Both the position numbers and the translations under genes were made by a program. A DNA stretch of 64,000 bases from an uncultured Arthrobacter sp. GTDB taxonomy: Bacteria > Actinomycetota > Actinomycetes > Actinomycetales > Micrococcaceae. The stretch is taken from positions 62,001 to 126,000 of the forward strand of contig NZ_CANLSZ010000003.1 of the NCBI RefSeq assembly GCF_947493765.1. Direction: 5' to 3'. This document shows, in pieces, positions 9,692 to 18,534 of this stretch; position 1 is the first letter of the stretch, and each line of letters begins with the position of its first letter. The notes under the pieces were generated by a model. It worked only from the letters and a program-made list of their open reading frames with translations. It searched no databases and was not told the DNA's origin.

Positions 9692-10264
9692 TCAGGGCAG
9701 GCGGCTGGGGAGGCGGACCGAGGCGACGTGGGCCCTGCCGGCGTCGAGCGGGACCGGACTGACGAGCACGGCGGGTCCCCGGTGGAGGACCCCGCTGCCC
9801 AGGGGGCGGCACCGGATACCACCCCGTCCCCGCATCGCCTTATGAGCTCCCGGTGCCAGGACCCGGTCCATCCAGACGCAGGGGTGAGCGGGCCGCCCGC
9901 CGTGGAACGAGACACTGCTGCCGGCGGACTCGAGGACGAAGTCCTGGCCGACGAGCGGGGCGAGTTCCGCCCCCCGCAGGACCACATTCCGGCGCGGGAG
10001 CATGGGATCGAACGGGGATGACCCGAGCTGGCGTGCGATGTCCTCCAGCGACTCGACGGCGAAGAGGGTCACCGCGGCGTCCATGTGGGCCGCCTTGCCG
10101 AAGAAACGATCACCCACGATGCCCTTTCCGGCGACGACATCCACGCTCTCGGCGTCGGTCGTGGCGACGTCCGCCGCGCCGTCCCGGGAGCGTCCGAAGT
10201 AGGCATGGTCCTTCGACACCAGCAGGTGCAGTATCTCGACGTCGTAGCGGTGCTCGTGGTCCAT
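9692..10264 (-). CDS. MOSC-domain protein
   Basis: 190 residues spanning one MOSC domain, the fold related to the C-terminal domain of molybdenum cofactor sulfurase. Seen: GIVGDRFFGKA near residue 50, the RRNVVLRGAEL stretch near 95, and the conserved cysteine in RPAHPCVWMDRVL near 130. The closing RGGIRCRPLGSGVL is also typical. Stand-alone MOSC proteins are thought to handle sulfur for metal-sulfur centres or to reduce N-hydroxylated compounds; the substrate is not evident here. TAGCGT lies 6 nt before the ATG, so the mRNA is probably leaderless. Confidence 0.88.
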   Translation of the reverse strand: MDHEHRYDVEILHLLVSKDHAYFGRSRDGAADVATTDAESVDVVAGKGIVGDRFFGKAAHMDAAVTLFAVESLEDIARQLGSSPFDPMLPRRNVVLRGAELAPLVGQDFVLESAGSSVSFHGGRPAHPCVWMDRVLAPGAHKAMRGRGGIRCRPLGSGVLHRGPAVLVSPVPLDAGRAHVASVRLPSRLP

Positions 10265-10270
10265 ACCGCA

Positions 10271-10276
10271 ACGCTA
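10271..10276 (-). promoter_or_regulatory. -10 element of the MOSC gene
   Basis: TAGCGT on the minus strand, 6 nt before the ATG, no Shine-Dalgarno sequence. Confidence 0.5.
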
Positions 10277-10318
10277 GCCTGTGCGCGGACCCAGTGCCGT
10301 GCCTCTCCGGTGTCCACC

Positions 10319-11606
10319 TCAGGCGAAGAGGCTCTGACCGATGTAGGAGCCCGCCCGGACGCCGGGCGGGACCGCCCACAGTCCGGAACCGGTGTGCTCG
10401 AGGTACTCCATCAGGGCGTCGTCGCGGGAGAGGGTGTTCTGCAGGGGGACATAGCGGCTCTGCGGCTCGCGGACGAAGGCGATGAAGAACAGCCCGGCAT
10501 CGAGCCTGCCCAGGGCGTCGGCTCCGTCGGTGAAGTTGTAGCCTCGACGCAGCATCCTCGTGCCGTTGTTGTGAGCGGGGTGCGCCAGCCGGAGGTGGGA
10601 GTCCAGCGGGATGATCGGACCGTCCCGGCCGTCCAGGGCGAAGTCGGGTGCGCTGAACTCGGTGCCACCGGACAGGGGCGCACCCTCCACGCGGTCCCGT
10701 CCGATCAGGGTCTCCTGCTCCCGCAGGCTGGTCCGGTCCCAGGTCTCGATCCGCATGCTGATGCGTCGCGCCACGAGGTAGGAGCCGCCGGCCAGCCAGT
10801 CGGCCGCGGGATCGTCGTCCCTCCGGACCCAGACGAACTCCGCCAGGCCGTCCGGGTCCTCGGCCTTCAGGTTCGAGGTCCCGTCCTTGAAGCCGAACAG
10901 ATTGCGGGCCGTGGTCTGTGCAGTGCTGGTGGACGACGTGCGGCCGAATCCCAGCTGGGCCCAGCGCATGGCGACCGTGCCGAAGCCGATGCGGGCGAGG
11001 TTCCGGATGGCGTGGACCGCCACCTGGGGGTCGTTGGCACAGGCCTGCACGCAGAGGTCACCGTCGCTGCGAGCGTCGTCGAGATTGTCCGCGGGGAAGT
11101 GGGGGAGCCGGCGCAGTTCCCTGGGCTGACGGGCCCTCAGCCCGAAGCGGTCCTCCCCGTCCTTCTCGAACAGGGTGGGACCGAAGCCGAACGTGATGGT
11201 CAGCCCCGCCATGTCGAGGTCCTGGGTCTCTCCCGTGTCGTCGGGTGGTGCATCGTAGGGGAGGGGTGAACCCCCGCCCACGGGGTGCCCCGCAGTCATG
11301 GCGGCGGCCGCATCGGTCCAGGCCTGCAGCAATTCCACGAGTGCGTCGCGGGACTCGGTGGTGACGTCGAAGGCGGCGAAGTGCAGCCGGCTCCTGTGCC
11401 GGGGTGACGATGCCGGCCTGATGGTCGTCGTGGAAGGGGTATTCCAGGGGTCCGTCGGCGGGCGCCGGCTCCTGTGCCTGGGCGATACCCCAGCCGCTCA
11501 CACCGGATGCTCCAGCAAGGGCAGTCACGCCGACGGCGCCGAAGAGCCCTCGCCGCGAGACGCCGTTCCTGGAGCCTCCCGCTCGGTCATCACGCTTCGC
11601 CCTCAC
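10319..11606 (-). pseudogene. efeB: DyP-type deferrochelatase/peroxidase EfeB, frameshifted
   Basis: Heme peroxidase of the EfeUOB iron-uptake system, exported by Tat. The N-terminal frame (GTG at 11606) encodes a Tat signal SRRGLFGAVGVTALAGASG and reads to HQAGIVTPAQ. The family sequence then continues one frame over as LHFAAFDVTT and on to the stop at 10319, with the DyP GFKDGTSN motif, the histidine region LRLAHPAHNNGTRMLRRGYNF and a normal C-terminus. Restoring the frame needs loss of one base in GAGCCGG near 11387-11393. This is either a recent single-base mutation or a sequencing error; the rest of the gene is intact. The GTG overlaps the efeO stop by 4 bp. Confidence 0.85.
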
Positions 11607-12763
11607 AGGATGATGGCTCCCGTCATCTTCGACAGCGGTTCGCCGAGAGAGTTGACGGCGTCCGAGAGTTCCTTCCGTTCCGACTCCCCGACGGTGTCGT
11701 AGAAGACGAACCCGCCGTCGTCCGTGCGGTACCGGTCCAGGAGTCGCTGCAGCGCGTCGAAGCGGGCGGCGATCTCCTCCGAGAGCGCCTGGTCCTTGAC
11801 CGCGAGAAGTGGTTCGACCCCCTCGTACGCCACCCGGGCGCCGTCGACGTTGGCCTGGACGTCGTAGAGGTCGGTGTGGGACCAGATGTCCTCCTCACCG
11901 GTGATCTTGCCGGCCGCGACCTCGTCGAGCAGCCCCTTGGCCCCGTGCCCGATATCGGTCACGGTGTAGGACTGGTCCTGCAAGCGTTCGTCGAGGAGTT
12001 CCGTGGTGCTCATCAGATCGGCTGCGACGGGCTCCCTGGCCTCGCTCCCGAGCGATTCGTAGCCCGACGCCGGGGGCCACAGATCCTTCTCGATGCGATG
12101 CCACCCGGTCCACTCCTGGCCGGGCTCGAGATCCGCCTCGCGCAGATCCATCCTCGGGTCGAGGTCCCCGAAGGATTCGGCCACCGTCTCGATCCGTTCC
12201 CAATGCTGGCGGGCGGTGGGGTAGAGGTCGCGCGCCCGGTCGTCGTCACCCGTGGTGTAGGCGGTGAGGAACGCCTCGGTGGCGCTCACCAGCTGCTGTC
12301 CCTGGTCCCGCACGTACGCCGCGTACCGGATCTCTGCGGCCGAGATGTCGGCTTGGTCGATGCCCCGCACCGACAGATCCTCGCCGGATTCGCTCACCGT
12401 GAAGGCGCTGCGGATCCCTTCACCCTGCATGCCGGGCTTGCATGCGGTGATGTAGTCCCCGGCCGGGGCACGGACCACCAGGTCGCGCGTGAGGCCGGGG
12501 CCGAGGTTCTCGACCTCCCCGACGATGCGCAATCCGTCCGACCCGTAGAGGTAGAACTCCGTCACGTCGTCGCCCTCGTTGCTCACGCGGAACGAGAGGT
12601 CTCCCGAGCCCACCTCGGCGGTGGACACGGTGCAGTCCTCGGCCGTCGAGGTGACGGTGATGACGCCGTCCTCGCCAGAGGCGGTCTCAGGGGCCTCGTC
12701 CGTGCCACACGCACTCAGTGAGAGCAGCAGCATGGAGAGGGAAACGGGAATGATCATCTTCAC
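11603..12763 (-). CDS. efeO: Iron-uptake lipoprotein EfeO (cupredoxin plus M75 domain)
   Basis: Extracellular component of the EfeUOB ferrous/ferric uptake system. 386 residues from GTG 12763: a lipoprotein signal peptide ending in LSLSAC, a cupredoxin-like domain (about 35-125, TVTSTAEDCTVS to SAFTVSE), and an imelysin/M75 domain (about 140-380) with its HxxE motif in GWHRIEKDLW. The start was placed at GTG 12763 rather than an upstream TTG because it begins the signal peptide and has AGGA 6 nt before it. efeB follows with a 4-bp overlap; efeU, the permease, is not adjacent. An IdeR/DtxR-like box lies about 60 bp upstream. Confidence 0.92.
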   Translation of the reverse strand: MKMIIPVSLSMLLLSLSACGTDEAPETASGEDGVITVTSTAEDCTVSTAEVGSGDLSFRVSNEGDDVTEFYLYGSDGLRIVGEVENLGPGLTRDLVVRAPAGDYITACKPGMQGEGIRSAFTVSESGEDLSVRGIDQADISAAEIRYAAYVRDQGQQLVSATEAFLTAYTTGDDDRARDLYPTARQHWERIETVAESFGDLDPRMDLREADLEPGQEWTGWHRIEKDLWPPASGYESLGSEAREPVAADLMSTTELLDERLQDQSYTVTDIGHGAKGLLDEVAAGKITGEEDIWSHTDLYDVQANVDGARVAYEGVEPLLAVKDQALSEEIAARFDALQRLLDRYRTDDGGFVFYDTVGESERKELSDAVNSLGEPLSKMTGAIIL

Positions 12764-12821
12764 AAATGGTCCTAGGAGGATCGGCGGGGCAGCGGTCAGC
12801 ATCCCTGCAGTTGTCTTGAGA

Positions 12822-12840
12822 TTAGCGGAGCCTAACCTAA
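12822..12840 (-). promoter_or_regulatory. Putative IdeR/DtxR iron box upstream of efeO
   Basis: On the minus strand the site reads TTAGGTTAGGCTCCGCTAA, matching 16 of 19 positions of the established IdeR/DtxR consensus (TTAGGTTAGGCTAACCTAA). It contains TAGGCT, which could serve as a -10 element, so iron-loaded repressor would block transcription. Confidence 0.75.
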
Positions 12841-12893
12841 CCAAAACTTACTTCGGGATAGAACCGCTCGCTCCTTACTGATCAGCCGCCGAC

Positions 12894-13133
12894 GTGCGCG
12901 CGTCGAGCACAGGGAAGGCCCGGACGGGGGCGGTCAATGCGAACCTGTTGACAAGGGTTGCGACGGACGACGCACGGAGTCGGATCACATGGAGTCGGCT
13001 GTCGCTGTCCTTCTGGCGATCCGGAGAGGTCGTCGAGGTGCACCTTGACGTCGTCATCGACGGCCGACTCAGCTTTGCAGAAGTGGTCACGGAGTTGGCG
13101 ATGAGGGGACCGGTCGATGAGTCTCTGACGTAA
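12894..13133 (+). CDS. Small hypothetical protein (doubtful)
   Basis: A 79-residue frame in the 480-bp spacer between efeO and the UvrA-like gene. The second half (about residues 45-70, EVVEVHLDVVIDGRLSFAEV) reads like real protein with a strand-turn-helix pattern, while the first half does not. No ribosome site precedes the GTG, and no family was recognised. It may be a gene remnant. The rest of the spacer holds the IdeR-like box and an AT-rich patch (13147-13185) with TTGACA and the inverted repeat ATAAT-GTAG-ATTAT. Confidence 0.25.
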   Translation: MRASSTGKARTGAVNANLLTRVATDDARSRITWSRLSLSFWRSGEVVEVHLDVVIDGRLSFAEVVTELAMRGPVDESLT

Positions 13134-13149
13134 TCGTTCAGGATTCAAC

Positions 13150-13180
13150 TTGACATAATGTAGATTATCGGCAATTTATT
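13150..13180. promoter_or_regulatory. AT-rich patch with TTGACA and an inverted repeat
   Basis: TTGACA is followed by ATAAT-GTAG-ATTAT, a perfect 5-bp inverted repeat, in an otherwise GC-rich spacer. It resembles a promoter or operator, but no obvious gene starts downstream on either strand. Confidence 0.3.
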
Positions 13181-13244
13181 AGGAAGCAGAAGAGGGGCTG
13201 CGTGGAGCCTCGCAGGACCGATCGCGGATTGACATCCTGCGGTG

Positions 13245-15626
13245 TCAGCCGGCCACGTACTCCGCCAGGTGCCGGCCCGTCAGCGTCGCCCGCGTCGCCA
13301 CGAGATCGGCCGGTGTTCCCTCGAACACGATCCTGCCGCCGTCGTGCCCGGCGCCCGGTCCGAGGTCGATGATCCAGTCCGCGTGCGCCATGACCGCCTG
13401 ATGGTGCTCGACGACGATCACCGAGGTGCCGGCGTCGACCAGGCGGTCCAGCAGGCCGAGCAGATTCTCGACATCGGCCAGGTGCAGTCCGGCGGTCGGC
13501 TCGTCCAGCACGAGGACACTGCCCTTCTCGCCCATGCTGGTGGCGAGTTTCAGGCGTTGGCGCTCGCCACCGGACAGGGTGGTCAGGGGCTGCCCGAGGC
13601 TCAGGTACCCGAGCCCGACGTCGGCCAGGCGGTCCAGGATCGCGGCCGCGGCGGGCACCCTCGACGCTCCTGCCGCGAAGAAGGTCGCGGCGTCGCTGAC
13701 GGGGAGCGCCAGGACCTCGCTGATGTCGAGACCGCCGAGGGTGTACTCGAGCACCTCCGCCATGAAGCGTCGACCGCCGCACACCTCGCAGGTGGTCGCG
13801 ACACCGGCCATCATCGCCAGATCGGTGAAGATCACGCCGGCGCCGTTGCACGTGGGGCATGCACCCGCGGAGTTCGCGCTGAACAGGGCGGGTTTGACTC
13901 CGTTGGCCTTGGCGAAGGCCTTCCGGATGGGCTCCAGCATGCCGGTGTAGGTTGCCGGATTGCTGCGCCGGGAGCCCCTGATGGCCGTCTGGTCGACGGC
14001 GACCACGCCGTCCCTGCCGGAGACCGAACCGTGGATCAGCGAACTCTTGCCGGAGCCGGCCACGCCGGTCACGACGCACAGCACGCCCAAGGGGATGTCG
14101 ACGTCGACGTCCCGGACGTTGTGCGACGTGGCCCCCCGGATCTCCAGGACGCTGCGCGGAGTCCGCACCGAGTCCTTGAGTGCGGCGCGGTCATCGAGAT
14201 GGCGGCCCGTGAGTGTCCCACTGCGGCGCAACTCCCCGACCGTGCCCTCGAAGCACACCGAGCCTCCCGCGGCGCCTGCTCCCGGGCCGAGATCGACCAC
14301 GTGGTCGGCGATCGCGATCAGCTCCGGCTTGTGCTCGACCACCAGGACGGTGTTGCCCTTGTCCCGCAACCTGAGCAGCAGTGAGTTCATGCGCTCGATG
14401 TCGTGCGGGTGCAGGCCGATGGTGGGTTCGTCGAAGACGTAGGTGATGTCCGTCAGGGACGAGCCGAGGTGGCGGATCATCCTGGTGCGCTGGGACTCGC
14501 CCCCGGACAGGCTGCCGGAGGGCCGGTCCAGGCTGAGATACCCGAGGCCGATCTCCACGAAGGACGCGAGCGTCTCCCCCAGCGCGGCGAGCAGTGGCGC
14601 CATGGTCGGCTCGTCGAGCCCGCGCACCCAGTCGGCGAGGTCGCTGATCTGCATCCTGCAGGCATCCGCGATGCTCACGCCGTCGATCCTGGAGGACCGG
14701 GCGGCCTCACTCAGCCGGGTGCCGTTGCAGTCCGGGCACGGCGTGAAGGTGACGGCGCGGTCCACGAAGGCGCGGATGTGCGGCTGCATCGCGTCCCGGT
14801 CCTTGGCGAGCATCGACTTCTGGAGCTTCGGGATCAGCCCCTCGTAGGTCACGTTGATGCCATCCACCTTGATCCTGGTCGGTTCCCGGTGGAGCAGGTC
14901 GTGCAGCTGTTCCTCGGAGAAGTTCTCGATGGGTGTGTCGGCATCGAAGAAGCCGCAGCCGCCGAAGATCCGCCCGTACCAGCCGTCCATGCTGTACCCG
15001 GGAATGGTGAGCGCTCCCCCGTTCAGTGACTTCGTGGCGTCGTAGAGCTGCGTGAGGTCGATGTCCGTCACGGATCCCATGCCCTCGCAGCGCGGACACA
15101 TGCCGCCGGTGATCGTGAAGCTGCGGCGTTCCTTGACCGTCGTGTCCCCGCGCTCGAACGTCACCGCACCGGCGCCGCTGATCGAGGCGACATTGAACGA
15201 GTACGCCTGCGGCGACCCGACGTGGGGCTGCCCGAGACGCGAGAAGACGATCCTCAGCATCGCGTTCACGTCGGTCGCCGTGCCGACGGTGGAACGGGGA
15301 TTGGCGCCCATGCGCTCCTGGTCCACGATGATCGCCGTCGTGAGTCCCTCGAGGAGGTCGACCTCGGGCCGCGCCAGCGTGGGCATGAAGCCCTGCAGGA
15401 AGGCGCTGTACGTCTCGTTGATCATGCGCTGCGACTCGGCGGCGATGGTGTCGAAGACGAGCGAGCTCTTCCCCGACCCCGAGACACCCGTGAAGACCGA
15501 GAGCCGACGCTTCGGGAGGTCGATGGTGACGTCCTTCAGGTTGTTCTCCCGCGCCCCCCGAACCCGGATCAGGTCGTGCAGATCCGCCGCGTGGCCCGCG
15601 TCGACTGCGGTTCCGGTGGGTGTCAT
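13245..15626 (-). CDS. UvrA-like ABC ATPase lacking the UvrB-binding insert
   Basis: Soluble tandem ABC ATPase of the UvrA family. 793 residues against about 950 for UvrA. Seen: Walker A GVSGSGKSS (about 47) and GVAGSGKSS (about 520), ABC signatures LSGGESQR and LSGGERQR, the UvrA segment NPRSTVGTATDVN, and zinc motifs CPRCEGMG, CPDCNGTR, CPTCNGAG and CEVCGGRR. Between ARLG-like FSRLGQPH and CPRCEGMG the UvrB-binding region is missing, so it probably does not start standard nucleotide-excision repair. Related proteins (UvrA2, DrrC) are linked to tolerance of DNA-binding drugs. TTGGAGG ribosome site; no partner gene nearby. Confidence 0.9.
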   Translation of the reverse strand: MTPTGTAVDAGHAADLHDLIRVRGARENNLKDVTIDLPKRRLSVFTGVSGSGKSSLVFDTIAAESQRMINETYSAFLQGFMPTLARPEVDLLEGLTTAIIVDQERMGANPRSTVGTATDVNAMLRIVFSRLGQPHVGSPQAYSFNVASISGAGAVTFERGDTTVKERRSFTITGGMCPRCEGMGSVTDIDLTQLYDATKSLNGGALTIPGYSMDGWYGRIFGGCGFFDADTPIENFSEEQLHDLLHREPTRIKVDGINVTYEGLIPKLQKSMLAKDRDAMQPHIRAFVDRAVTFTPCPDCNGTRLSEAARSSRIDGVSIADACRMQISDLADWVRGLDEPTMAPLLAALGETLASFVEIGLGYLSLDRPSGSLSGGESQRTRMIRHLGSSLTDITYVFDEPTIGLHPHDIERMNSLLLRLRDKGNTVLVVEHKPELIAIADHVVDLGPGAGAAGGSVCFEGTVGELRRSGTLTGRHLDDRAALKDSVRTPRSVLEIRGATSHNVRDVDVDIPLGVLCVVTGVAGSGKSSLIHGSVSGRDGVVAVDQTAIRGSRRSNPATYTGMLEPIRKAFAKANGVKPALFSANSAGACPTCNGAGVIFTDLAMMAGVATTCEVCGGRRFMAEVLEYTLGGLDISEVLALPVSDAATFFAAGASRVPAAAAILDRLADVGLGYLSLGQPLTTLSGGERQRLKLATSMGEKGSVLVLDEPTAGLHLADVENLLGLLDRLVDAGTSVIVVEHHQAVMAHADWIIDLGPGAGHDGGRIVFEGTPADLVATRATLTGRHLAEYVAG

Positions 15627-15747
15627 GTGCGTTCAGCCTCCAACAGCCGGGTGCGTGTCGCCGTGCTGCACGTCCGATTCTCCGCCGCCGGCCGCCGCCC
15701 GGCAATGGGCGTGCCCGACCGGCCCTGCCCTGTGGTTGGCTGGAGCG

Positions 15748-16398
15748 ATGAGACCCGCCTCCGAGAGTCCGCCCGACACCACCTCGCGCGAGGAGCTCGC
15801 AGCGCTCGTGGCGGCCGTCCTCGCCGTGGACCTCCCGCCGATCGTCCGCGCCGGCCATCCCGTGCTGCGGCGCAGGGCGCAGGACGTCGCCGGCCGGCTC
15901 GACGACGCCACCCTCGCCAAGCTCGTCACCACCCTGCGGGCCGTGATGCGTGCAGCCCCCGGGGTGGGACTGGCGGCGCCGCAGCTCGGCATTCCCCTCC
16001 GGATGGCCGTCCTCGAGGACGGCGGAGTACAGGACGCGGACATCGCCGCAGCCCGCTCACGCACTCCCCTGCCGTTCACCGTCGTCGTCGATCCGAGCTA
16101 CGAGCCCGCGGACGACAGGCTCGAGGCGTTCTACGAGGGCTGCCTGTCGGTGCCCGGCTACCAGGCCGTCGTCGAACGCCACCGGAGCATCATCGCGAGC
16201 TACACCCGGCCCGATGGCACGGCGGTCCGGACGGTGCTCGAGGGGTGGCCGGCCCGCATCTTCCAGCACGAGACCGACCACCTCGACGGACGGCTCTACC
16301 TGGACCGCGCCGTGCTCCGGTCCCTCACGGCCGACGCGGAACGGGACCGGTGGAATCAGCCGACGGTCGATGCCGCCCGGCGCGGTCTGGGCTTCTGA
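15748..16398 (+). CDS. def: Peptide deformylase
   Basis: Removes the N-formyl group from new proteins in the cytosol, using a bound Fe or Zn ion. 216 residues from ATG 15748 (the frame upstream is antisense to the UvrA-like gene and is not used). All three motifs are present: GVGLAAPQ (about 73-80), EGCLSVP (about 130) and QHETDHLDG (about 174), supplying one Cys and two His metal ligands and the catalytic Glu. An N-terminal extension of about 30 residues precedes the core. GGAG lies close before the ATG. Convergent with the S9 peptidase gene. Confidence 0.95.
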   Translation: MRPASESPPDTTSREELAALVAAVLAVDLPPIVRAGHPVLRRRAQDVAGRLDDATLAKLVTTLRAVMRAAPGVGLAAPQLGIPLRMAVLEDGGVQDADIAAARSRTPLPFTVVVDPSYEPADDRLEAFYEGCLSVPGYQAVVERHRSIIASYTRPDGTAVRTVLEGWPARIFQHETDHLDGRLYLDRAVLRSLTADAERDRWNQPTVDAARRGLGF

Positions 16399-16405
16399 CC
16401 GGCGC

Positions 16406-16422
16406 GTCCGGTCCTCCCGGAC
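16406..16422. terminator. Short hairpin between def and the S9 peptidase gene
   Basis: A 6-bp perfect stem (GTCCGG/CCGGAC) with a 5-nt loop in the 28-bp gap between convergent stops. Weak, but positioned for both genes. Confidence 0.4.
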
Positions 16423-16426
16423 CCCG

Positions 16427-18502
16427 CTACGGCGCAGCAGGATCGGCGGGGTTGGCGTCCGTCGGGAGATAGGTCGACCACCAGCGGAGGATGTGCTCGA
16501 AGCGCTGCCGGCGGTGCCAGGGTGAGCCGGACCGGGAGAGTTCGTGGGTCTCCCCCGGGAAGACGAGCAGTTGCGTCTCCACACCCTGCTTCTTCAGCGC
16601 GGTGTAGTACCGCTGGGCCTGCTCGATGGGGCAGCGCAGATCCTCCTCCGAGTGGACCACGAAGGCCGGCGTGCGGACATTCCCGATCTTCGCGAAGGGG
16701 TTCTGCTCCTCCACGCGCGCCGGGTCGGTGCCCGTGTAGGCCTCGGAGAAGAACCAGCCGATGTCGGACGAGCCGACGAACGACGGCGGGTCGAGATAGC
16801 CGCGTTCCACGATCGCGGCGCGGAACCGGTGATCGTTCGCGATCGTCCATGCGGTCAGGTACCCGCCGTAGGACCCGCCCATGACGCCGAGCCGTGCGGG
16901 GTCCATGGATCCGAACTCGGCGAGCGCTCCCTCGAGATAGGCGAGGACGTCGTCGAGGTCCACCGTGCCCATCGCCTCCTTGATCACCCGGCCGTGGGCC
17001 TGGCCGTACCCTGCCGCCCCGCGGGGATTGCAGAGCAGCACGGCGTACCCGGCAGCCGCGTACACCTGCGCCTCGTCGAAGTAGCCCCAGCCGTACTGGG
17101 CGAACGGCCCGCCGTGGATGACGAGGAGGACGGGGTGCGGGCCCTCCCCCTCGGGCAGCACCACCCACCCGTGGACCGGCGTCCCGTCCGGCGCCGGGAA
17201 CGAGCGTTCCTGCGGTTCGCCCACCCGGGTGTGCCGACGCAGCGGCGCCGAGAAGTCGGTGAGTCGGTGCAGGGAGCCGTGCTCGACGACGGCAGCGTCC
17301 CCCGCGGTCGACGGGTCGGTGAAGGACACGACCACGGTCCCCGCCGACGACGCAGCGCCCGTGACGACGGTGGGACCGGCCACGAGGGTCTCCGACTCCC
17401 CCGAGGCCCGGAAGTGCAGCAGCTCGCCCGAGCCCCGCGAGCGGTTGACCACGAGGACGGCGTCCGGGCCGTCCGGGACGATCTCCTGGACGTCGCCGAT
17501 GTCGACGGTCTCGGGATCGCTGAGGCGGGTGACCGAGCCGGGATCGTCGGAGCGCATGACGTACAGGGCGGTGTTCCGGGCGACGAAGTCGAGGCCCGTG
17601 GGTGAGAGATCGGAGGCGAGGAAGAACAGCCACGTGCCGTCCCTGCTGGGCTGGGCCGCGCCGCACCCCAGGAGGGTGTCCCCCGTCGGATTCGTGAGCT
17701 GTCGGGAATCACTGCCGTCGAGCGCCATCGAGTGGATGTCGGAGACGAGCGTGGTGTCCGCGTCGGGCCGCAGGGCGGCGGTGAAGACGATGCGCTGCCC
17801 GTCCGCGGTGAAGACCGGCTCCAGGTGGTCCGCGTCCGCCGAGGTCAGCCGGCGGGCCGTGGGCAGGCCGTCGTGTTCCCCGGTGTCGGCGCCCTGCTGT
17901 GTGTCCTGCGCGGCGCGGCCCACGGCCTCGATGTACGGTTCGGCGTCGAGATCGGGGACGTCCACGCAGAACAGCTGCGAGCGCTTGTCCGTGGTGTAGC
18001 CGAGGCCGTTCATCCGGTACTTGTTCTGCGTGATGAGCCGGGCGTCCTCCAGGCCCGGGGTGATGCCGTCCACCGTCCCGTAGCGGCCCGGTTCGGGCAC
18101 GCGGGCGGCGAACACGATCTGCGACGAGTCCGGGGAGACGGCGAACTGCCCGACGCCGAGCGGCTGGTCCGCCACCTGCACCGGTTCGCCCCCGCTCGCC
18201 CGGACGGCGAACAGCTGCGGCTTCCCCCCGGCGGCGGCGCGGAGGAAGAGCAGCACCGAACCATCGGGCGTGTACCGGGGGTCCGTGTCCCGGAAGCCAC
18301 GCGTCAGGCGGCGCTGGTCGCCGTCGAGCGTGACCTCCCAGAGCTGACCCACGTAGGAGTCGGCGCGGAAGTCCGGTCGCGTCGCAGCCACGACGAGGCG
18401 GGAGCCGTCGGGGTGGAGGGCTGGTGCGCCGAGCGTGGTCAGGAGGTCGATCTGGTCTGGTTTCACTCTCCTGATCAGACCGGAAACAGTAGCCTGAGTC
18501 AA
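16427..18502 (-). CDS. S9-family (prolyl oligopeptidase) serine peptidase
   Basis: Acyl-aminoacyl-peptidase or dipeptidyl-peptidase-like enzyme of about 690 residues: an N-terminal beta-propeller (about 15-420, with repeated blade segments such as PDGSRLVV and PDSSQIVF) and a C-terminal alpha/beta-hydrolase domain (about 430-680). The nucleophile motif is GGSYGGY; an aspartate and histidine follow in SEEDLRCP and GETHELSR, completing the triad. No signal peptide, so it is cytosolic. The start is uncertain: TTG at 18502 gives the longest frame, GTG at 18466 (VKPDQIDLL) is an alternative. Confidence 0.93.
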   Translation of the reverse strand: MTQATVSGLIRRVKPDQIDLLTTLGAPALHPDGSRLVVAATRPDFRADSYVGQLWEVTLDGDQRRLTRGFRDTDPRYTPDGSVLLFLRAAAGGKPQLFAVRASGGEPVQVADQPLGVGQFAVSPDSSQIVFAARVPEPGRYGTVDGITPGLEDARLITQNKYRMNGLGYTTDKRSQLFCVDVPDLDAEPYIEAVGRAAQDTQQGADTGEHDGLPTARRLTSADADHLEPVFTADGQRIVFTAALRPDADTTLVSDIHSMALDGSDSRQLTNPTGDTLLGCGAAQPSRDGTWLFFLASDLSPTGLDFVARNTALYVMRSDDPGSVTRLSDPETVDIGDVQEIVPDGPDAVLVVNRSRGSGELLHFRASGESETLVAGPTVVTGAASSAGTVVVSFTDPSTAGDAAVVEHGSLHRLTDFSAPLRRHTRVGEPQERSFPAPDGTPVHGWVVLPEGEGPHPVLLVIHGGPFAQYGWGYFDEAQVYAAAGYAVLLCNPRGAAGYGQAHGRVIKEAMGTVDLDDVLAYLEGALAEFGSMDPARLGVMGGSYGGYLTAWTIANDHRFRAAIVERGYLDPPSFVGSSDIGWFFSEAYTGTDPARVEEQNPFAKIGNVRTPAFVVHSEEDLRCPIEQAQRYYTALKKQGVETQLLVFPGETHELSRSGSPWHRRQRFEHILRWWSTYLPTDANPADPAAP

Positions 18503-18522
18503 CGGTAGGGCCGATGTTTCTC

Positions 18523-18528
18523 TAGGCT
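18523..18528 (+). promoter_or_regulatory. -10 element of the RlmA-type gene
   Basis: TAGGCT, 6 nt before the ATG at 18535; no Shine-Dalgarno sequence. Confidence 0.55.
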
Positions 18529-18534
18529 GGGGTC

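Noticed and set aside
15052-15747. Long N-terminal extension of peptide deformylase
   Set aside because: The frame is open upstream of ATG 15748 but runs antisense through the UvrA-like gene and encodes nothing deformylase-like.
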